DNA from: Desulfobotulus mexicanus
GTDB taxonomy: Bacteria > Desulfobacterota > Desulfobacteria > Desulfobacterales > ASO4-4
Length of the DNA stretch: 56,932 nucleotides
Direction: 5' to 3'
NCBI RefSeq assembly: GCF_006175995.1
Contig: NZ_VDMB01000021.1
Span: forward strand, 1-56,932
A program made the position numbers and the translations under genes. Under the pieces are notes generated by a model, which saw nothing but the letters and a program-made list of their open reading frames with translations, searched no databases and was not told where the DNA came from. Shown piece after piece: positions 7,988 through 17,246 of this stretch (within the stretch, counting starts at the first letter, position 1; each line of letters opens with the position of its first letter).

Positions 7988-8445
7988 CAGAGAAAAAAGC
8001 CATTCTGCTGGGCAGCGATCATGCCGCAGTGGATCTTAAGGCCATTGTAATGGCACATCTGAAATCCCGGGGACTGGATACCGAAGACATGGGAACCCAT
8101 GGCAGGGACTCCGTGGATTATACCCATTATGGAATACAGGTGGCCAGGGCTGTTTCCGAAGGTCGTGCCGAGCGGGGGATTCTTCTTTGTGGAAGTGGCC
8201 TTGGCATGAGCATGGTTGCCAACCGTTTTCCCGGTGTAAGGGCGGCCCTTTGTAATGACCTTTTTGCCGCTGGTATGTGCCGTCGTCATAACGATGCCAA
8301 CATCCTTGTTCTTGGCGGGCGGGTACTGGGGGATGTGCTGGCCTGTGCCATTGTGGATGCATGGCTGGATACGCCCTTTGAGGGCGGACGTCATCAGGTG
8401 CGGCTGGATCAATTTAATCAGGGATTCTGTGAACCCTTCAAGTGA
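7984..8445 (+). CDS. rpiB: Ribose-5-phosphate isomerase B
   Basis: The 153-residue protein interconverts ribose 5-phosphate and ribulose 5-phosphate; the latter is also a substrate for RibB in the riboflavin genes downstream. The RpiB/LacAB fold is shown by '[12 protein letters not shown]' near the start, the active-site Cys in '[12 protein letters not shown]', and '[13 protein letters not shown]'. ATG at 7984 overlaps the fabF stop as ATGA. The frame extends upstream to 7945, but those residues lie inside fabF and have no family match. It is coupled to glyA downstream. Confidence 0.95.
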   Translation: MTEKKAILLGSDHAAVDLKAIVMAHLKSRGLDTEDMGTHGRDSVDYTHYGIQVARAVSEGRAERGILLCGSGLGMSMVANRFPGVRAALCNDLFAAGMCRRHNDANILVLGGRVLGDVLACAIVDAWLDTPFEGGRHQVRLDQFNQGFCEPFK

Positions 8446-9701
8446 TGGAGAAAAAAGTGGATATGGATACCATTCGTGCGGTTGATCCGGAAATTGCCGA
8501 TTCCATGGCAAGGGAGCTTGGGCGTCAGCAGGGCAGTCTGGAGCTGATCGCCTCTGAAAATATTGTAAGTCCCGCGGTTATGGCTGCCCAGGGCAGCATC
8601 ATGACCAACAAGTATGCCGAGGGCTATCCTGCCAAGCGTTATTATGGCGGGTGCGAGTTTGTGGATGAGGCGGAAAACCTTGCCCTTGCAAGGGCAAAGG
8701 AGCTCTTTGGTGCCGTGTATGCCAATGTGCAGCCCCATTCCGGTTCCCAGGCTAACATGGCCTGTTACTTCGGCCTTCTGGAGCCGGGGGATAAAATTCT
8801 CGGCATGGATCTTTCCCACGGCGGCCATCTTACCCACGGGTCTCCTGTAAATTTTTCCGGCAGGTTATACAATTTTAACCATTACGGGGTTGCCAGGGAA
8901 ACGGGGCGCATTGATTATGATGCCCTTCAGAAGCAGGCCGAAGAATTCCGGCCCCGGATGATAGTTGCCGGAGCCAGCGCCTATCCCCGTATTCTGGATT
9001 TTGAGCGTTTTGCCGCCATTGCCGCATCCGTAGATGCCTTTCTGATGGTGGATATGGCCCATATCGCAGGTCTTGTGGCCGCAGGCGTGCATCCTTCTCC
9101 CATTCCCCATGCCACTGTGGTGACCAGTACCACCCATAAAACCCTGAGGGGACCCCGTGGTGGACTGATTCTGGCGGGTGAAGATAAGGCTGCCGTTTTC
9201 AACAAGCAGATTTTCCCCGGCATTCAGGGTGGCCCCCTGATGCATGTCATCGCAGCCAAGGCTGTGGCCTTCAAAGAAGCTTTGTCTGATGATTTTAAAG
9301 CATATCAGATGCGTGTGGTGGAAAATGCTGCTGCCATGGCTGCTTCTTTGATGGATGCGGGTCTTAATCTGGTGTCCGGCGGCACGGATAACCATCTGAT
9401 GCTGGTGGATCTCACCAATATCGGTATTACGGGTAAAGAGGCCGAAGCGGTGCTGGGGCAGGCGGGTATTACTGTTAACAAGAATACCGTACCCTTTGAA
9501 ACCCGCAGTCCCTTTGTTACTTCGGGTATCCGCATTGGTACGGCAGCTCTGGCCACCCGCGGTATGGGTGTTAAAGAAATGCAGACCATTGCTTCCTGGA
9601 TTGCCGATTGCGTGAAAAATCCCTCCGATGAAGCGAAGATAGCTTCCATACGCAGGGAAGTGGCGGCCCTTACGGATGGTTTTCCTCTGTTTAAGTACTG
9701 A
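8445..9701 (+). CDS. glyA: Serine hydroxymethyltransferase
   Basis: This 418-residue PLP enzyme converts serine and tetrahydrofolate to glycine and methylene-THF, feeding purine and thymidylate synthesis. The PLP lysine is in '[13 protein letters not shown]' (about residue 232), and the N-terminal '[13 protein letters not shown]' and '[18 protein letters not shown]' are diagnostic. The rpiB stop TGA shares bases with ATG at 8445 (TGATG); GTG at 8442 is an alternative start one codon earlier. The gene sits beside a dCMP deaminase, linking it to dTMP supply. Confidence 0.97.
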   Translation: MEKKVDMDTIRAVDPEIADSMARELGRQQGSLELIASENIVSPAVMAAQGSIMTNKYAEGYPAKRYYGGCEFVDEAENLALARAKELFGAVYANVQPHSGSQANMACYFGLLEPGDKILGMDLSHGGHLTHGSPVNFSGRLYNFNHYGVARETGRIDYDALQKQAEEFRPRMIVAGASAYPRILDFERFAAIAASVDAFLMVDMAHIAGLVAAGVHPSPIPHATVVTSTTHKTLRGPRGGLILAGEDKAAVFNKQIFPGIQGGPLMHVIAAKAVAFKEALSDDFKAYQMRVVENAAAMAASLMDAGLNLVSGGTDNHLMLVDLTNIGITGKEAEAVLGQAGITVNKNTVPFETRSPFVTSGIRIGTAALATRGMGVKEMQTIASWIADCVKNPSDEAKIASIRREVAALTDGFPLFKY

Positions 9702-9725
9702 TGGTTTAAGATAAAAGGGGGTGTG

Positions 9726-10184
9726 ATGACAGAAGACCGGCCGTCCTGGGATGCGTATTTTATGGATATTGCTACTCTTGTAGCATGTAGATCCACCTGT
9801 CTGCGCAGGGCCGTGGGTGCCATTCTGGTGAAGGATCGGCGGATTTTAACAACTGGTTATAATGGTGCTCCGACAGGGCTTATGCATTGTGGGCAAAAAA
9901 AAGGATGCTTGCGTGAGCAACTGGGGGTGCCTTCCGGGCAGCGGCATGAAATATGTAGAGGTCTGCATGCGGAGCAGAATGCTATTATTCAGGCTGCCCG
10001 GCACGGGGTTTCTATTTTAGGAGCCACCCTCTACTGCACTACTCAACCGTGTTCTATCTGTGCCCGTATGTTTATCAATGCTGGTATTAAGGAAGTATAT
10101 TATAAAGAAGGCTATGCAGATCCCTTGGCTCTTGAAATGCTGGAAGAGGCTGGGATTCCTTGTCAGCAGATAGCTTTAGACTGA
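9726..10184 (+). CDS. dCMP/cytidine deaminase-family protein (deoxycytidylate deaminase)
   Basis: The 152-residue zinc enzyme most likely deaminates dCMP to dUMP, the precursor of dTMP. The zinc site is visible as 'HAEQNAI' and 'PCSICARM'; '[12 protein letters not shown]' is the ComEB/dCMP deaminase substrate loop. ATG at 9726 follows AAAAGGGGGTGTG. The gene lies 24 bases after glyA, consistent with joint supply of methylene-THF and dUMP for thymidylate synthase. Its codon use looks more A+T-rich than the neighbouring genes, a mild hint of separate ancestry. Confidence 0.9.
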   Translation: MTEDRPSWDAYFMDIATLVACRSTCLRRAVGAILVKDRRILTTGYNGAPTGLMHCGQKKGCLREQLGVPSGQRHEICRGLHAEQNAIIQAARHGVSILGATLYCTTQPCSICARMFINAGIKEVYYKEGYADPLALEMLEEAGIPCQQIALD

Positions 10185-10339
10185 AATTTCAGGCAGCGGT
10201 TATATTGCTGCTTTGGTTCTTTCTGACATAACAGAGCTGTACTTTTAAGGCGCAGAAGCCTTCTGTAGAAATTTGTTAGAAAAGTATGCATCCGTAATGT
10301 CTGCAGAGCCTGGTTTTAAAGAAGGTAAAAGGAGTCCCG

Positions 10340-10804
10340 ATGAAGTGTCCGTTTTGTGGAGAAGGGGATAACAAGGTCATTGATTCCCGCCTGAGCAAGG
10401 ATAGCACCATGATCCGAAGACGGCGTGAGTGTCTGAGCTGTACCCGTCGCTTCACCACCTATGAGCAGATTGAGGAAATTCCCATGATGATTGTCAAAAA
10501 AGACGGTCGCAGGGAACAGTTCAGCAAGGAAAAGCTGCGCAGTGGCATTCTCAGGGCCTGTGAAAAACGCAATGTGAGCATGCATACCATAGAAGGCTTC
10601 ATTGACGAGCTGGAGAGGGATCTGAGGGAATCCGGAGAAAAGGAAATCTCTTCCAGAATTCTGGGAGAAAGGGTGATGCATAAACTCCATGACCTTGATG
10701 CCATTGCCTATGTGCGCTTTGCTTCCGTTTACCGGGAATTTAAAGATGTGAATGACTTTGTGGAAGAGCTGAAATCCCTTCTCATACGGGAAAAAGAAGC
10801 ATGA
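10340..10804 (+). CDS. nrdR: Transcriptional repressor NrdR
   Basis: This 154-residue regulator senses ATP/dATP and represses ribonucleotide reductase genes. The zinc ribbon has cysteines at 3, 6, 31 and 34 (MKCPFC, LSCTRRF), followed by 'FTTYEQIEEIP' and an ATP-cone domain from about residue 48. ATG at 10340 follows AAGGAGTCCCG. The preceding 155 bases are non-coding with only a weak hairpin (AAGGC/GCCTT near 10248-10263). Its stop overlaps the ribD start as ATGA, an nrdR-rib arrangement common in proteobacteria. Confidence 0.97.
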   Translation: MKCPFCGEGDNKVIDSRLSKDSTMIRRRRECLSCTRRFTTYEQIEEIPMMIVKKDGRREQFSKEKLRSGILRACEKRNVSMHTIEGFIDELERDLRESGEKEISSRILGERVMHKLHDLDAIAYVRFASVYREFKDVNDFVEELKSLLIREKEA

Positions 10805-11898
10805 ATGAAGATGACTTCTTCATGGAAAGGGCCCTTGAGCTGGCCTTGAAGGGCAGTGGCCGAACATCCCCCAACCCGCTGGTGGGTGCTGTTGTGGTCC
10901 GGAACGGTGAGACTGTGGGGGAAGGCTGGCATATGGCCTACGGTGGTCCCCATGCGGAGGTTCATGCCCTGAAAGCCGCCGGAGCTGCGGCTGAGGGAGC
11001 CACCATTTATGTTACCCTGGAGCCTTGTAACCATTTTGGAAAAACTCCGCCCTGTACCCAGGCCATTCTGGATGCAGGGATCAGGCGTGTGGTAATTGCC
11101 ATGGAAGATCCCAATCCCAAAGCAGCAGGGGGTATGGATCGTCTGCGTTCAGCCGGTGTGATTGTGGATACGGGGGTCTGTGAAGGCAAGGCCAGAAAGC
11201 TCAATGCTCCTTTTATTAAAAAGGTGGAAACGGGTCTGCCCTGGGTGGTGCTGAAGTGTGCAATGACCCTTGACGGCCGTGTTGCTACCCGCAGTGGTGA
11301 TTCAAAGTGGGTGACGGGTCCGGAGGCCAGGCAGTGGTGCCACAGGCATCTGCGGCAGCGGCTGGATGCCATTCTGGTGGGCAGTGCCACGGTGCGGGCG
11401 GATGACCCCAGTCTCACCTGCAGACTGCCCGAGGGTGGCGGCAGGGACCCTTTACGCATTGTGCTGGCATCCAGCCTGGATCTTTCCCCCGAGGCCAGAG
11501 TGTTGCGCCAGAAAAGTGATTCTGCTACCTTGCTTGTCTGTGCTCAAGGAGTTGCAGAATCCCGGAAGCAGCCTTTTTATGATCTGGGTGTCCGGATTCT
11601 TGAGGCTCCTTCAGGCAGTGATGGCAGGCTGGATTTTAAGGCTCTGATGCCCCTTCTGGCGGAACAGGGGATTCAGAGTCTTCTTATTGAGGGAGGGGGG
11701 CGAGTGGCTGCATCGGCCCTTAAAAGTGGTGTTGTGGATCAGGTGGTGTTTTTTTATGCTCCAAAAATCCTTGGCGGGGATGGTATTCCTGTGCTGGATG
11801 GTCCCGGTCCTGAGCGTATGGCCCAGTGTATGACCCTTTCGGGTATGGAGGTTTTTTCCTGTGGAGAAGATATCCGTGTGGAAGGGTATCCCGAATAA
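10801..11898 (+). CDS. ribD: Bifunctional diaminohydroxyphosphoribosylaminopyrimidine deaminase / aminouracil reductase
   Basis: The 365-residue protein performs the second and third steps of riboflavin synthesis. The N-terminal deaminase has its zinc site in 'GGPHAEVHAL' and 'LEPCNHFGKTPPC'. The C-terminal reductase starts around residue 150 ('LPWVVLKCAMTLDGRVAT') and contains 'LLIEGGGRVA'. It overlaps nrdR by four bases (ATGA). Its last codons and stop run into copy A of a dispersed repeat (see 11888-11980), so the very end of the protein may have been reshaped by that element. Confidence 0.97.
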   Translation: MNEDDFFMERALELALKGSGRTSPNPLVGAVVVRNGETVGEGWHMAYGGPHAEVHALKAAGAAAEGATIYVTLEPCNHFGKTPPCTQAILDAGIRRVVIAMEDPNPKAAGGMDRLRSAGVIVDTGVCEGKARKLNAPFIKKVETGLPWVVLKCAMTLDGRVATRSGDSKWVTGPEARQWCHRHLRQRLDAILVGSATVRADDPSLTCRLPEGGGRDPLRIVLASSLDLSPEARVLRQKSDSATLLVCAQGVAESRKQPFYDLGVRILEAPSGSDGRLDFKALMPLLAEQGIQSLLIEGGGRVAASALKSGVVDQVVFFYAPKILGGDGIPVLDGPGPERMAQCMTLSGMEVFSCGEDIRVEGYPE

Positions 11899-11980
11899 GA
11901 TTGCGTCACGGGCAAATAGCCTGGGGCCTGTGCATCTGTCTTGCAGGTATGGACTTGGAAAACTGTGCTGAACAGTTACG
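11888..11980 (-). repeat. Dispersed repeat, copy A (inside the riboflavin operon)
   Basis: Read on the minus strand, the copy starts near GTAACTGTTCAGCACA (11965-11980), passes through CACAGGCCCC and ends in CGTGACGCAATCTTATTCGG (11891-11910). The last 20 bases match copy C at 51317-51336 exactly, and the first 16 match copy B at 48577-48592 exactly. It fills almost the whole ribD-ribE gap and overlaps the ribD stop codon. Confidence 0.65.
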
Positions 11981-11999
11981 TTTTCTTTAAGGAGCATAA

Positions 12000-12662
12000 A
12001 TGTTTACGGGAATTATTGAAGGAATGGGCACTATCCGGGAGCTTACTGCGGCCGGAGAGGGTCGGCGGATGAGCGTGGAGGCGGATTTTGACCTTACCGG
12101 TACCCGCATCGGAGACAGTATTGCCGTAAACGGTGCCTGCCTGACAGCCGTGCATCTGGCTGGCAGGCGTTTTGTTGTGGATGTGGCTCCCGAGACCGTC
12201 ATGCGATCCCGTTTTAAAATTGCAAGAGTTGGTGAGCGGGTGAATCTGGAAAGGGCTCTGACCCTTTCATCCCGTCTGGACGGGCATATTGTAACGGGCC
12301 ATGTGGATGGTGAAGGCAGGATTCTTCACAGGGAGAGCCGGAGCAATGCCATTATTATCACCATAGGTGTTGAGGCTTCCCTTGCACGCTACCTGATTCC
12401 CAAGGGATCTGTGGCTGTGGATGGTACCAGCCTGACGGTGAATACCTGTGATAAAGATCGTTTTTCTGTTTCCATTATCCCCCATACCGCAGGGCTTTCC
12501 ACTGTGGCTGTCAGGGAAGTGGGAGAAAGCGTGAATATAGAAACGGATATTGTGGGAAAATATATAGAGCGTTTCATCACAATGCCCGGTGGTGCAGGGG
12601 AGAAAAAGCCGGCATCTTCCGGTATTGATCTTTCTTTTCTGGCAAAAAACGGGTTTCTGTAG
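12000..12662 (+). CDS. ribE: Riboflavin synthase, alpha subunit
   Basis: The 220-residue enzyme dismutates two 6,7-dimethyl-8-ribityllumazine molecules to riboflavin. It shows the duplicated lumazine-binding fold: the first repeat starts [10 protein letters not shown] with 'VNGACLTAV', and the second begins 'GHVDGEG' near residue 100 with 'VDGTSLTVN'. ATG at 12000 follows TTTAAGGAGCATAA, a strong ribosome-binding site. A repeat copy separates it from ribD, and no FMN riboswitch is visible in that gap. The symbol ribC is used in some species. Confidence 0.96.
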   Translation: MFTGIIEGMGTIRELTAAGEGRRMSVEADFDLTGTRIGDSIAVNGACLTAVHLAGRRFVVDVAPETVMRSRFKIARVGERVNLERALTLSSRLDGHIVTGHVDGEGRILHRESRSNAIIITIGVEASLARYLIPKGSVAVDGTSLTVNTCDKDRFSVSIIPHTAGLSTVAVREVGESVNIETDIVGKYIERFITMPGGAGEKKPASSGIDLSFLAKNGFL

Positions 12663-12722
12663 AAAATTACCCGGATTCTTACAAGGGCTTTAAGCAAGCA
12701 CCAAGAGGGAGGCAAAGGTTTT

Positions 12723-13940
12723 ATGCCGAAAATATCGATAGAAGAGGCCATTGAGGATATCAGGGCCGGGAAAATGGTTATTCTGGCCGATGATGAAGAC
12801 AGGGAAAACGAGGGTGATCTGACCATTGCCGCAGAAAAGGTTACTCCTGAAGTTATTAATTTTATGGCAAAATATGGGCGTGGCCTGATCTGCCTTTCCC
12901 TGACAGCGGAAAAATGTGATGCCCTGGATCTGCCCATGATGGTGGGTAACAATACTTCTCCCTTTGGCACGGGTTTCACGGTTTCCATTGAAGCCAGGGA
13001 AGGGGTCACCACAGGTATTTCCGCAGCAGACAGGGCTACCACCATTCTGGCGGCGGTAAAAAAAGAAGCCAAACCCAGGGATCTTGTGCGTCCGGGGCAT
13101 ATATTCCCCCTTCGGGCCAAAGATGGTGGTGTGATTGTCCGTTCCGGCCAGACTGAGGGTTCCATGGACCTTGCCCGTCTTGCTGGTCTGGAGCCTGCCG
13201 GTGTGATCTGCGAGATAATGGATGATGACGGAACCATGGCCCGTATGCCTTCTCTGGAGAGGTTCAGTGAAGAGCACGGCATAGGTATCTGTACCGTTGC
13301 GGATCTTATTGCCTACAGGCTGCGTACGGAAACCTTTGTTAAACGTCAGGTGGAGGCCAGGGTTCCCACTGCCTTTGCAGGTGAGTTCCGTACCGTTGTT
13401 TATGAAAATGCCATTGATGATTTTCAGCATATAGCCTTTATCAAAGGTGAGATAGATCCGGCAAAGCCGGTTCTTGTGCGGGTGCACTCCGAATGCCTCA
13501 CCGGAGATATTTTTGGTTCCCTGCGCTGTGACTGCGGAGATCAATTGCGCAAAGCCATGGTAATGATGGAAGATGATGGCTGTGGTGTTCTTCTCTATAT
13601 CCGTCAGGAGGGCCGGGGTATAGGTCTTGTGAATAAACTCAAGGCCTATAATCTGCAGGATGAGGGTATGGATACGGTGGATGCCAATGTGAAGCTGGGC
13701 TTTAAGCCGGATATGCGTGATTACGGTATTGGAGCACAGATTCTTGTGGATCTGGGTATCCGGGAAATGCGGCTTATTACCAATAATCCCAAAAAAATGG
13801 TGGGCCTTGAAGGTTATGGTCTGCGTATTGTGGAGCAGGTTCCCATAGAAATTGAGTCCAATGATGTGAACCGCTGCTACCTTGAGTGTAAAAAGTTGAA
13901 AATGGGCCACCTGCTTACCCTGATGGATAAGAATGCCTGA
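12723..13940 (+). CDS. ribBA: Bifunctional 3,4-dihydroxy-2-butanone-4-phosphate synthase / GTP cyclohydrolase II
   Basis: This 405-residue fusion makes both starting blocks of riboflavin. The RibB half (about 1-200) has the acidic metal-binding loop '[11 protein letters not shown]' and uses ribulose 5-phosphate. The RibA half has the zinc cysteines in '[21 protein letters not shown]' (residues about 258-278) and '[11 protein letters not shown]'. Both sites look intact, so it is probably active in both steps. ATG at 12723 follows GAGGGAGGCAAAGGTTTT. It lies between ribE and ribH, completing the pathway within one operon. Confidence 0.96.
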   Translation: MPKISIEEAIEDIRAGKMVILADDEDRENEGDLTIAAEKVTPEVINFMAKYGRGLICLSLTAEKCDALDLPMMVGNNTSPFGTGFTVSIEAREGVTTGISAADRATTILAAVKKEAKPRDLVRPGHIFPLRAKDGGVIVRSGQTEGSMDLARLAGLEPAGVICEIMDDDGTMARMPSLERFSEEHGIGICTVADLIAYRLRTETFVKRQVEARVPTAFAGEFRTVVYENAIDDFQHIAFIKGEIDPAKPVLVRVHSECLTGDIFGSLRCDCGDQLRKAMVMMEDDGCGVLLYIRQEGRGIGLVNKLKAYNLQDEGMDTVDANVKLGFKPDMRDYGIGAQILVDLGIREMRLITNNPKKMVGLEGYGLRIVEQVPIEIESNDVNRCYLECKKLKMGHLLTLMDKNA

Positions 13941-13968
13941 GGTCCTCTGGACATATAAGGAGAAAAAA

Positions 13969-14442
13969 ATGCCAAGAATTCTGGAGGCCCATCTGAGGGC
14001 CGATGGCAAGCGTTTTGCCATTATCAGTACCCGGTTTAATGATTTTATCACAGAACGCCTTGTAGGTGGTGCCGTGGATGCTCTGGTACGGCACGGGGCA
14101 TCGGAGGATTCCATTGATATTGTAAAAACCCCTGGTGCCTATGAAGTTCCCCTGGTTGCAAAAAAGCTTGTTGCCAAGGGCTGCTATGATGCGGTGATAT
14201 GTCTGGGAGCTGTTATCCGTGGTGCTACCCCCCACTTTGATTATGTGGCGGGAGAGGCGGCCAAGGGTATTGCCCAGGTGATGCTGGAAGCGGGTGTTCC
14301 TGTGATTTTCGGCATCCTTACAACGGATACCATTGAGCAGGCCATAGAGCGGGCCGGAACCAAAGCTGGTAATAAAGGCTTTGATGCTGCTGTGGCTGCC
14401 CTTGAGATGGCAAACCTTATGGATGTGGTGGATAAAGCCTGA
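13969..14442 (+). CDS. ribH: 6,7-dimethyl-8-ribityllumazine synthase
   Basis: This 157-residue enzyme condenses the RibB and RibA/RibD products into lumazine and usually forms hollow capsids. '[22 protein letters not shown]' is the family signature, with the catalytic His in 'TPHFDY'. ATG at 13969 follows ATAAGGAGAAAAAA; the open frame begins earlier (13933), but that part overlaps ribBA and lacks homology. Its TGA overlaps the nusB ATG (TGATG). Confidence 0.97.
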   Translation: MPRILEAHLRADGKRFAIISTRFNDFITERLVGGAVDALVRHGASEDSIDIVKTPGAYEVPLVAKKLVAKGCYDAVICLGAVIRGATPHFDYVAGEAAKGIAQVMLEAGVPVIFGILTTDTIEQAIERAGTKAGNKGFDAAVAALEMANLMDVVDKA

Positions 14443-14876
14443 TGGGATACCGGCGTAGGGCGAGGGAGCAGGCCTTGCAGTTGCTGTTCTCAATGGATCT
14501 TCGGGGAGATTATTCAGGGCATATGAAAAATCTCTTCTGTCATTCATTTATCCCTGAAGATACTACCATTAACCTGTTTGAGACTCTGGTGCAGGGAATT
14601 CTGGATCACAGGGAAGTGCTGGATCGTACCATAGAACAGTTTTCCAGTAACTGGCGTATTCCCCGCATGGGCAGGGTGGACCGGAATGTGCTGCGTATGG
14701 CTGTTTTTGAAATGCTCTATCTGCCAGAGATACCGGATAAGGTATCCATCAATGAGGCCATTGACCTTGCCAAAAAATTCGGTACAAGGGATTCCGGTGG
14801 CTTTGTCAATGGTATTCTGGACAGTATCCGCAAGCACAGAGAAAGCGGCATTGAAGGGACGCAGGAAAACCCGTAG
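14442..14876 (+). CDS. nusB: Transcription antitermination factor NusB
   Basis: The 144-residue all-helical protein binds boxA RNA together with NusE/S10 and promotes rRNA antitermination. It begins 'GYRRRAREQALQLLFSMD', the usual Arg-rich first helix, and carries 'DRNVLRMAVFEML' and 'SINEAIDLAKKFG', both diagnostic. It overlaps ribH by one base. The ribH-nusB linkage is widely conserved in bacteria. Confidence 0.96.
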   Translation: MGYRRRAREQALQLLFSMDLRGDYSGHMKNLFCHSFIPEDTTINLFETLVQGILDHREVLDRTIEQFSSNWRIPRMGRVDRNVLRMAVFEMLYLPEIPDKVSINEAIDLAKKFGTRDSGGFVNGILDSIRKHRESGIEGTQENP

Positions 14877-14933
14877 AAAGTCTGCTTGTCAGGCTGAATA
14901 ACGGAAAACTGAAAAAGGAAGGGGAGGCAAGTT

Positions 14934-15560
14934 ATGATGATCAAATCCCTGGCTGTAGGTCCCATTATGGCCAATTGTTTTATTGCTGCCTGTGAGAAGA
15001 CACGGGAAGCAGTGGTCATAGATCCGGGTGATGAGGGTGATCGCATCCTTATGGCCCTTGCCAATGAAAAGCTTACGGTAAAATATATTCTTAACACCCA
15101 TGGCCACTTTGACCATGTGGCTGCCAACCGCAGGCTGAAAGAGGTGACAGGGGCTGAAATCTGCATCCATCCTGAGGATGCTCCCATGCTGGGACAGCTT
15201 TCCACCATGGCCATGTCCTTTGGGCTTCGGGCGGAAAATTCCCCGCCCTGTGACCTGCCCCTTAAAGGTGGTGAGGAAATTCGTTTCGGTGAAGAGGTTC
15301 TGAAGGTGATTCATACACCGGGCCATTCAAGGGGCGGACTGTCCTTTGCAGGAAAAGACGTGGTTTTTGTGGGGGACACCCTTTTTGCAGGGTCCATAGG
15401 TCGGACGGATCTGCCCGGGGGAGACTATAACACCTTAATTTCCAGCATAAGGGAGCGTCTTTTTCCTTTGGGCGACAAAATGCGGGTATGCTGCGGGCAT
15501 GGACCGGATACCTCCATTGCCAGTGAAAAGCGTTTTAATCCCTTTGTGGGTGGTGTCTGA
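14934..15560 (+). CDS. Metallo-beta-lactamase-fold hydrolase (YcbL/glyoxalase II-like)
   Basis: This 208-residue protein has the dinuclear-metal motif 'NTHGHFDHVAANR' (HxHxDH), a downstream His in 'HTPGHSRGGL', the bridging Asp in 'FVGDTLFAGSIGRTD' and a final His in 'CGHGPDT'. It matches the short glyoxalase-II-like or YcbL group, which acts on thioesters such as S-lactoylglutathione analogues; the true substrate is unknown. ATG at 14934 follows GGGGAGGCAAGTT. It is the last gene of the long acpP-to-nusB run and is closed by a strong terminator. Confidence 0.9.
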   Translation: MMIKSLAVGPIMANCFIAACEKTREAVVIDPGDEGDRILMALANEKLTVKYILNTHGHFDHVAANRRLKEVTGAEICIHPEDAPMLGQLSTMAMSFGLRAENSPPCDLPLKGGEEIRFGEEVLKVIHTPGHSRGGLSFAGKDVVFVGDTLFAGSIGRTDLPGGDYNTLISSIRERLFPLGDKMRVCCGHGPDTSIASEKRFNPFVGGV

Positions 15561-15609
15561 TTTTTTTGTAGGGCCATGTAGCTGTGGTGAGAGAGCAGGG
15601 AGTTTACGG

Positions 15610-15640
15610 GCAGGGGAGATAGTTTTCCCCTGCTTTTTTT
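15610..15640 (+). terminator. Rho-independent terminator closing the fab-rib-nusB run
   Basis: GCAGGGGA (15610-15617) pairs perfectly with TCCCCTGC (15626-15633), followed by seven T. It overlaps the stop codon of the convergent mltF gene by two bases. Confidence 0.9.
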
Positions 15641-17072
15641 ATTCCGGAGGCAGTTTGCGGGATTCCAGCAGGCTTTTGTGGCGGATAATATCGTAATAAA
15701 GCATGATTTTTTTAAGGTAAATAACAGGTTCCGATCCCCTGCAGTATCCGTAGGTAGCATCTTTATAGTATTCTTTTTTCTCCAGCAGGGGCAGCATTTT
15801 TTCCATGTTGTACCAGCGGTTGGGGTCCAGCCCGAAGCGTCGGGCCAGGGCTCGGGCATCGTACATGTGGCCCTGACCCACATTGTAGGACCCCAGGGCC
15901 TTGTAGGTGCGGTGGGGTTCTTCTGCGAGGTAAAAAATATTGTGGAGATTTTTAAGGTAGCGGACACCGGCCTCTATGCTCTGCTCAGGGTCATGGACAT
16001 TGGTGACTCCAAGACTGCGGGCCGTCCTTGGCATCAGTTGCATCAGTCCTCTGGCATTGGCATGGCTGCGGGCCCATGGGTTGAAATGGGATTCCTGATA
16101 GGACTGGGCTGCAATGAGTCGCCAGTCAAAGCCATGCAGCTCAGAATATTTTTCAAAAAGATGCTGGTATCTGGGAAGCCTTGTTTTTAGTCTGTTATGG
16201 AAGCGCATGAGATCCACGTAGTCAAAGAGATCCAGATTTCTGTAGTGGTGGTTGTAAAGGGTCTCAAAGATCCCGTCTTTCAGAATGTTGTCAAAAAAGC
16301 GGTTGATGGTGTAATGGAGTCTGTGGGCTTCGGGATGTATCATCCAGACAAAGGGCGCAGGTCTGCCCAGGGTAAAGGCAGGGAGGGCCTGGGGGTAGTA
16401 GCGCTGGTAGCGGCGGGCCATATGGCCGGGGATGACCGTTCCTTCAATCTCCCGGGCAGCAACCTTTGCAAAGAGTTCTTCTGCTAAGAGATTTTCTTCC
16501 ACAAGCTCAATATCCAGACCATCATCCTGCAGATGCCGGAGCAGTATATAGCTGTCGGAGCCTGTGGGAACATGGATGCGCATTCCCTCTATATCTTCCT
16601 TTGATTGAACCTGGATGTTGCTGCGGTGAACGACGAGTTCCAGCTCCATATGCATATAGGGCTGGGTGGTCCGGAAAAGGCTTTGTTCCTGAACAGGTAC
16701 ACCGGGTATGGCAATGGCTGCCCTGCCTTGAGACAGAGCCTCTTCCATCTCCTCCATGCTGTCTGCCACTTCGATATCAAGTTTTAATTCCAGCTGGTCT
16801 GCCAGGGTTTTTACCAGCTCATATTCAAATCCCATTTCGTTTCCATTATAGATATAATAGGAGTGCAGTGAGTTCCGTGTAACCACGGGCAGGATGCCGG
16901 TTTCCAGTATCCGTGCAAGGCTCAGCTCCGGCTCCTGTGGCAGATTCTGAAGATGGTATACAAAGCGCAGGCAGAAGCACAGGCTGAAAAGAATCAGAAG
17001 TTCCAGAATGCAGCGGAGGGTAAATAGAAAAAAATTCACTTGTTTCCTCTCCAGAGGGTCATCCGTACGCAA
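15639..17072 (-). CDS. mltF: Membrane-bound lytic murein transglycosylase F
   Basis: This 477-residue protein cleaves peptidoglycan glycan strands. It begins with an N-terminal membrane segment ('FFLFTLRCILELLILFSLCF', about 14-35). A periplasmic substrate-binding-like domain (about 50-290) and a C-terminal lysozyme-like SLT domain (about 310-460) follow. The catalytic Glu is in 'AAQSYQESHFNP', and 'ARGLMQLMPRTA' and 'GSYNVGQGH' are SLT motifs. Domain order matches MltF, whose binding domain senses muropeptides. It is convergent with the metallo-hydrolase gene and its stop lies in the terminator. No lipobox is evident. Confidence 0.92.
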   Translation of the reverse strand: MRTDDPLERKQVNFFLFTLRCILELLILFSLCFCLRFVYHLQNLPQEPELSLARILETGILPVVTRNSLHSYYIYNGNEMGFEYELVKTLADQLELKLDIEVADSMEEMEEALSQGRAAIAIPGVPVQEQSLFRTTQPYMHMELELVVHRSNIQVQSKEDIEGMRIHVPTGSDSYILLRHLQDDGLDIELVEENLLAEELFAKVAAREIEGTVIPGHMARRYQRYYPQALPAFTLGRPAPFVWMIHPEAHRLHYTINRFFDNILKDGIFETLYNHHYRNLDLFDYVDLMRFHNRLKTRLPRYQHLFEKYSELHGFDWRLIAAQSYQESHFNPWARSHANARGLMQLMPRTARSLGVTNVHDPEQSIEAGVRYLKNLHNIFYLAEEPHRTYKALGSYNVGQGHMYDARALARRFGLDPNRWYNMEKMLPLLEKKEYYKDATYGYCRGSEPVIYLKKIMLYYDIIRHKSLLESRKLPPE

Positions 17073-17246
17073 GGGATGGATGACGTTTTATTGCAAGGTG
17101 ATGGGATATGACCACTGTGGCTTCTTGCACTTCACCGATGCCTCTGTTATTACCAGAAATTACTGTGATGCAGAAAAAGTTTTTTTAGCATCCTGCCTTT
17201 AAATATAGAAAAACGGCATTGCCGCAGGGAGTTTTTTTTGGAAAAC

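Noticed and set aside
10248-10263. Hairpin AAGGC/GCCTT as a terminator after the deaminase gene
   Set aside because: The stem is only 5 bp and no T-run follows.
11899-11999. FMN riboswitch between riboflavin genes
   Set aside because: No RFN-element conserved blocks are visible here or before ribBA or ribD; the gap is filled by a dispersed repeat.
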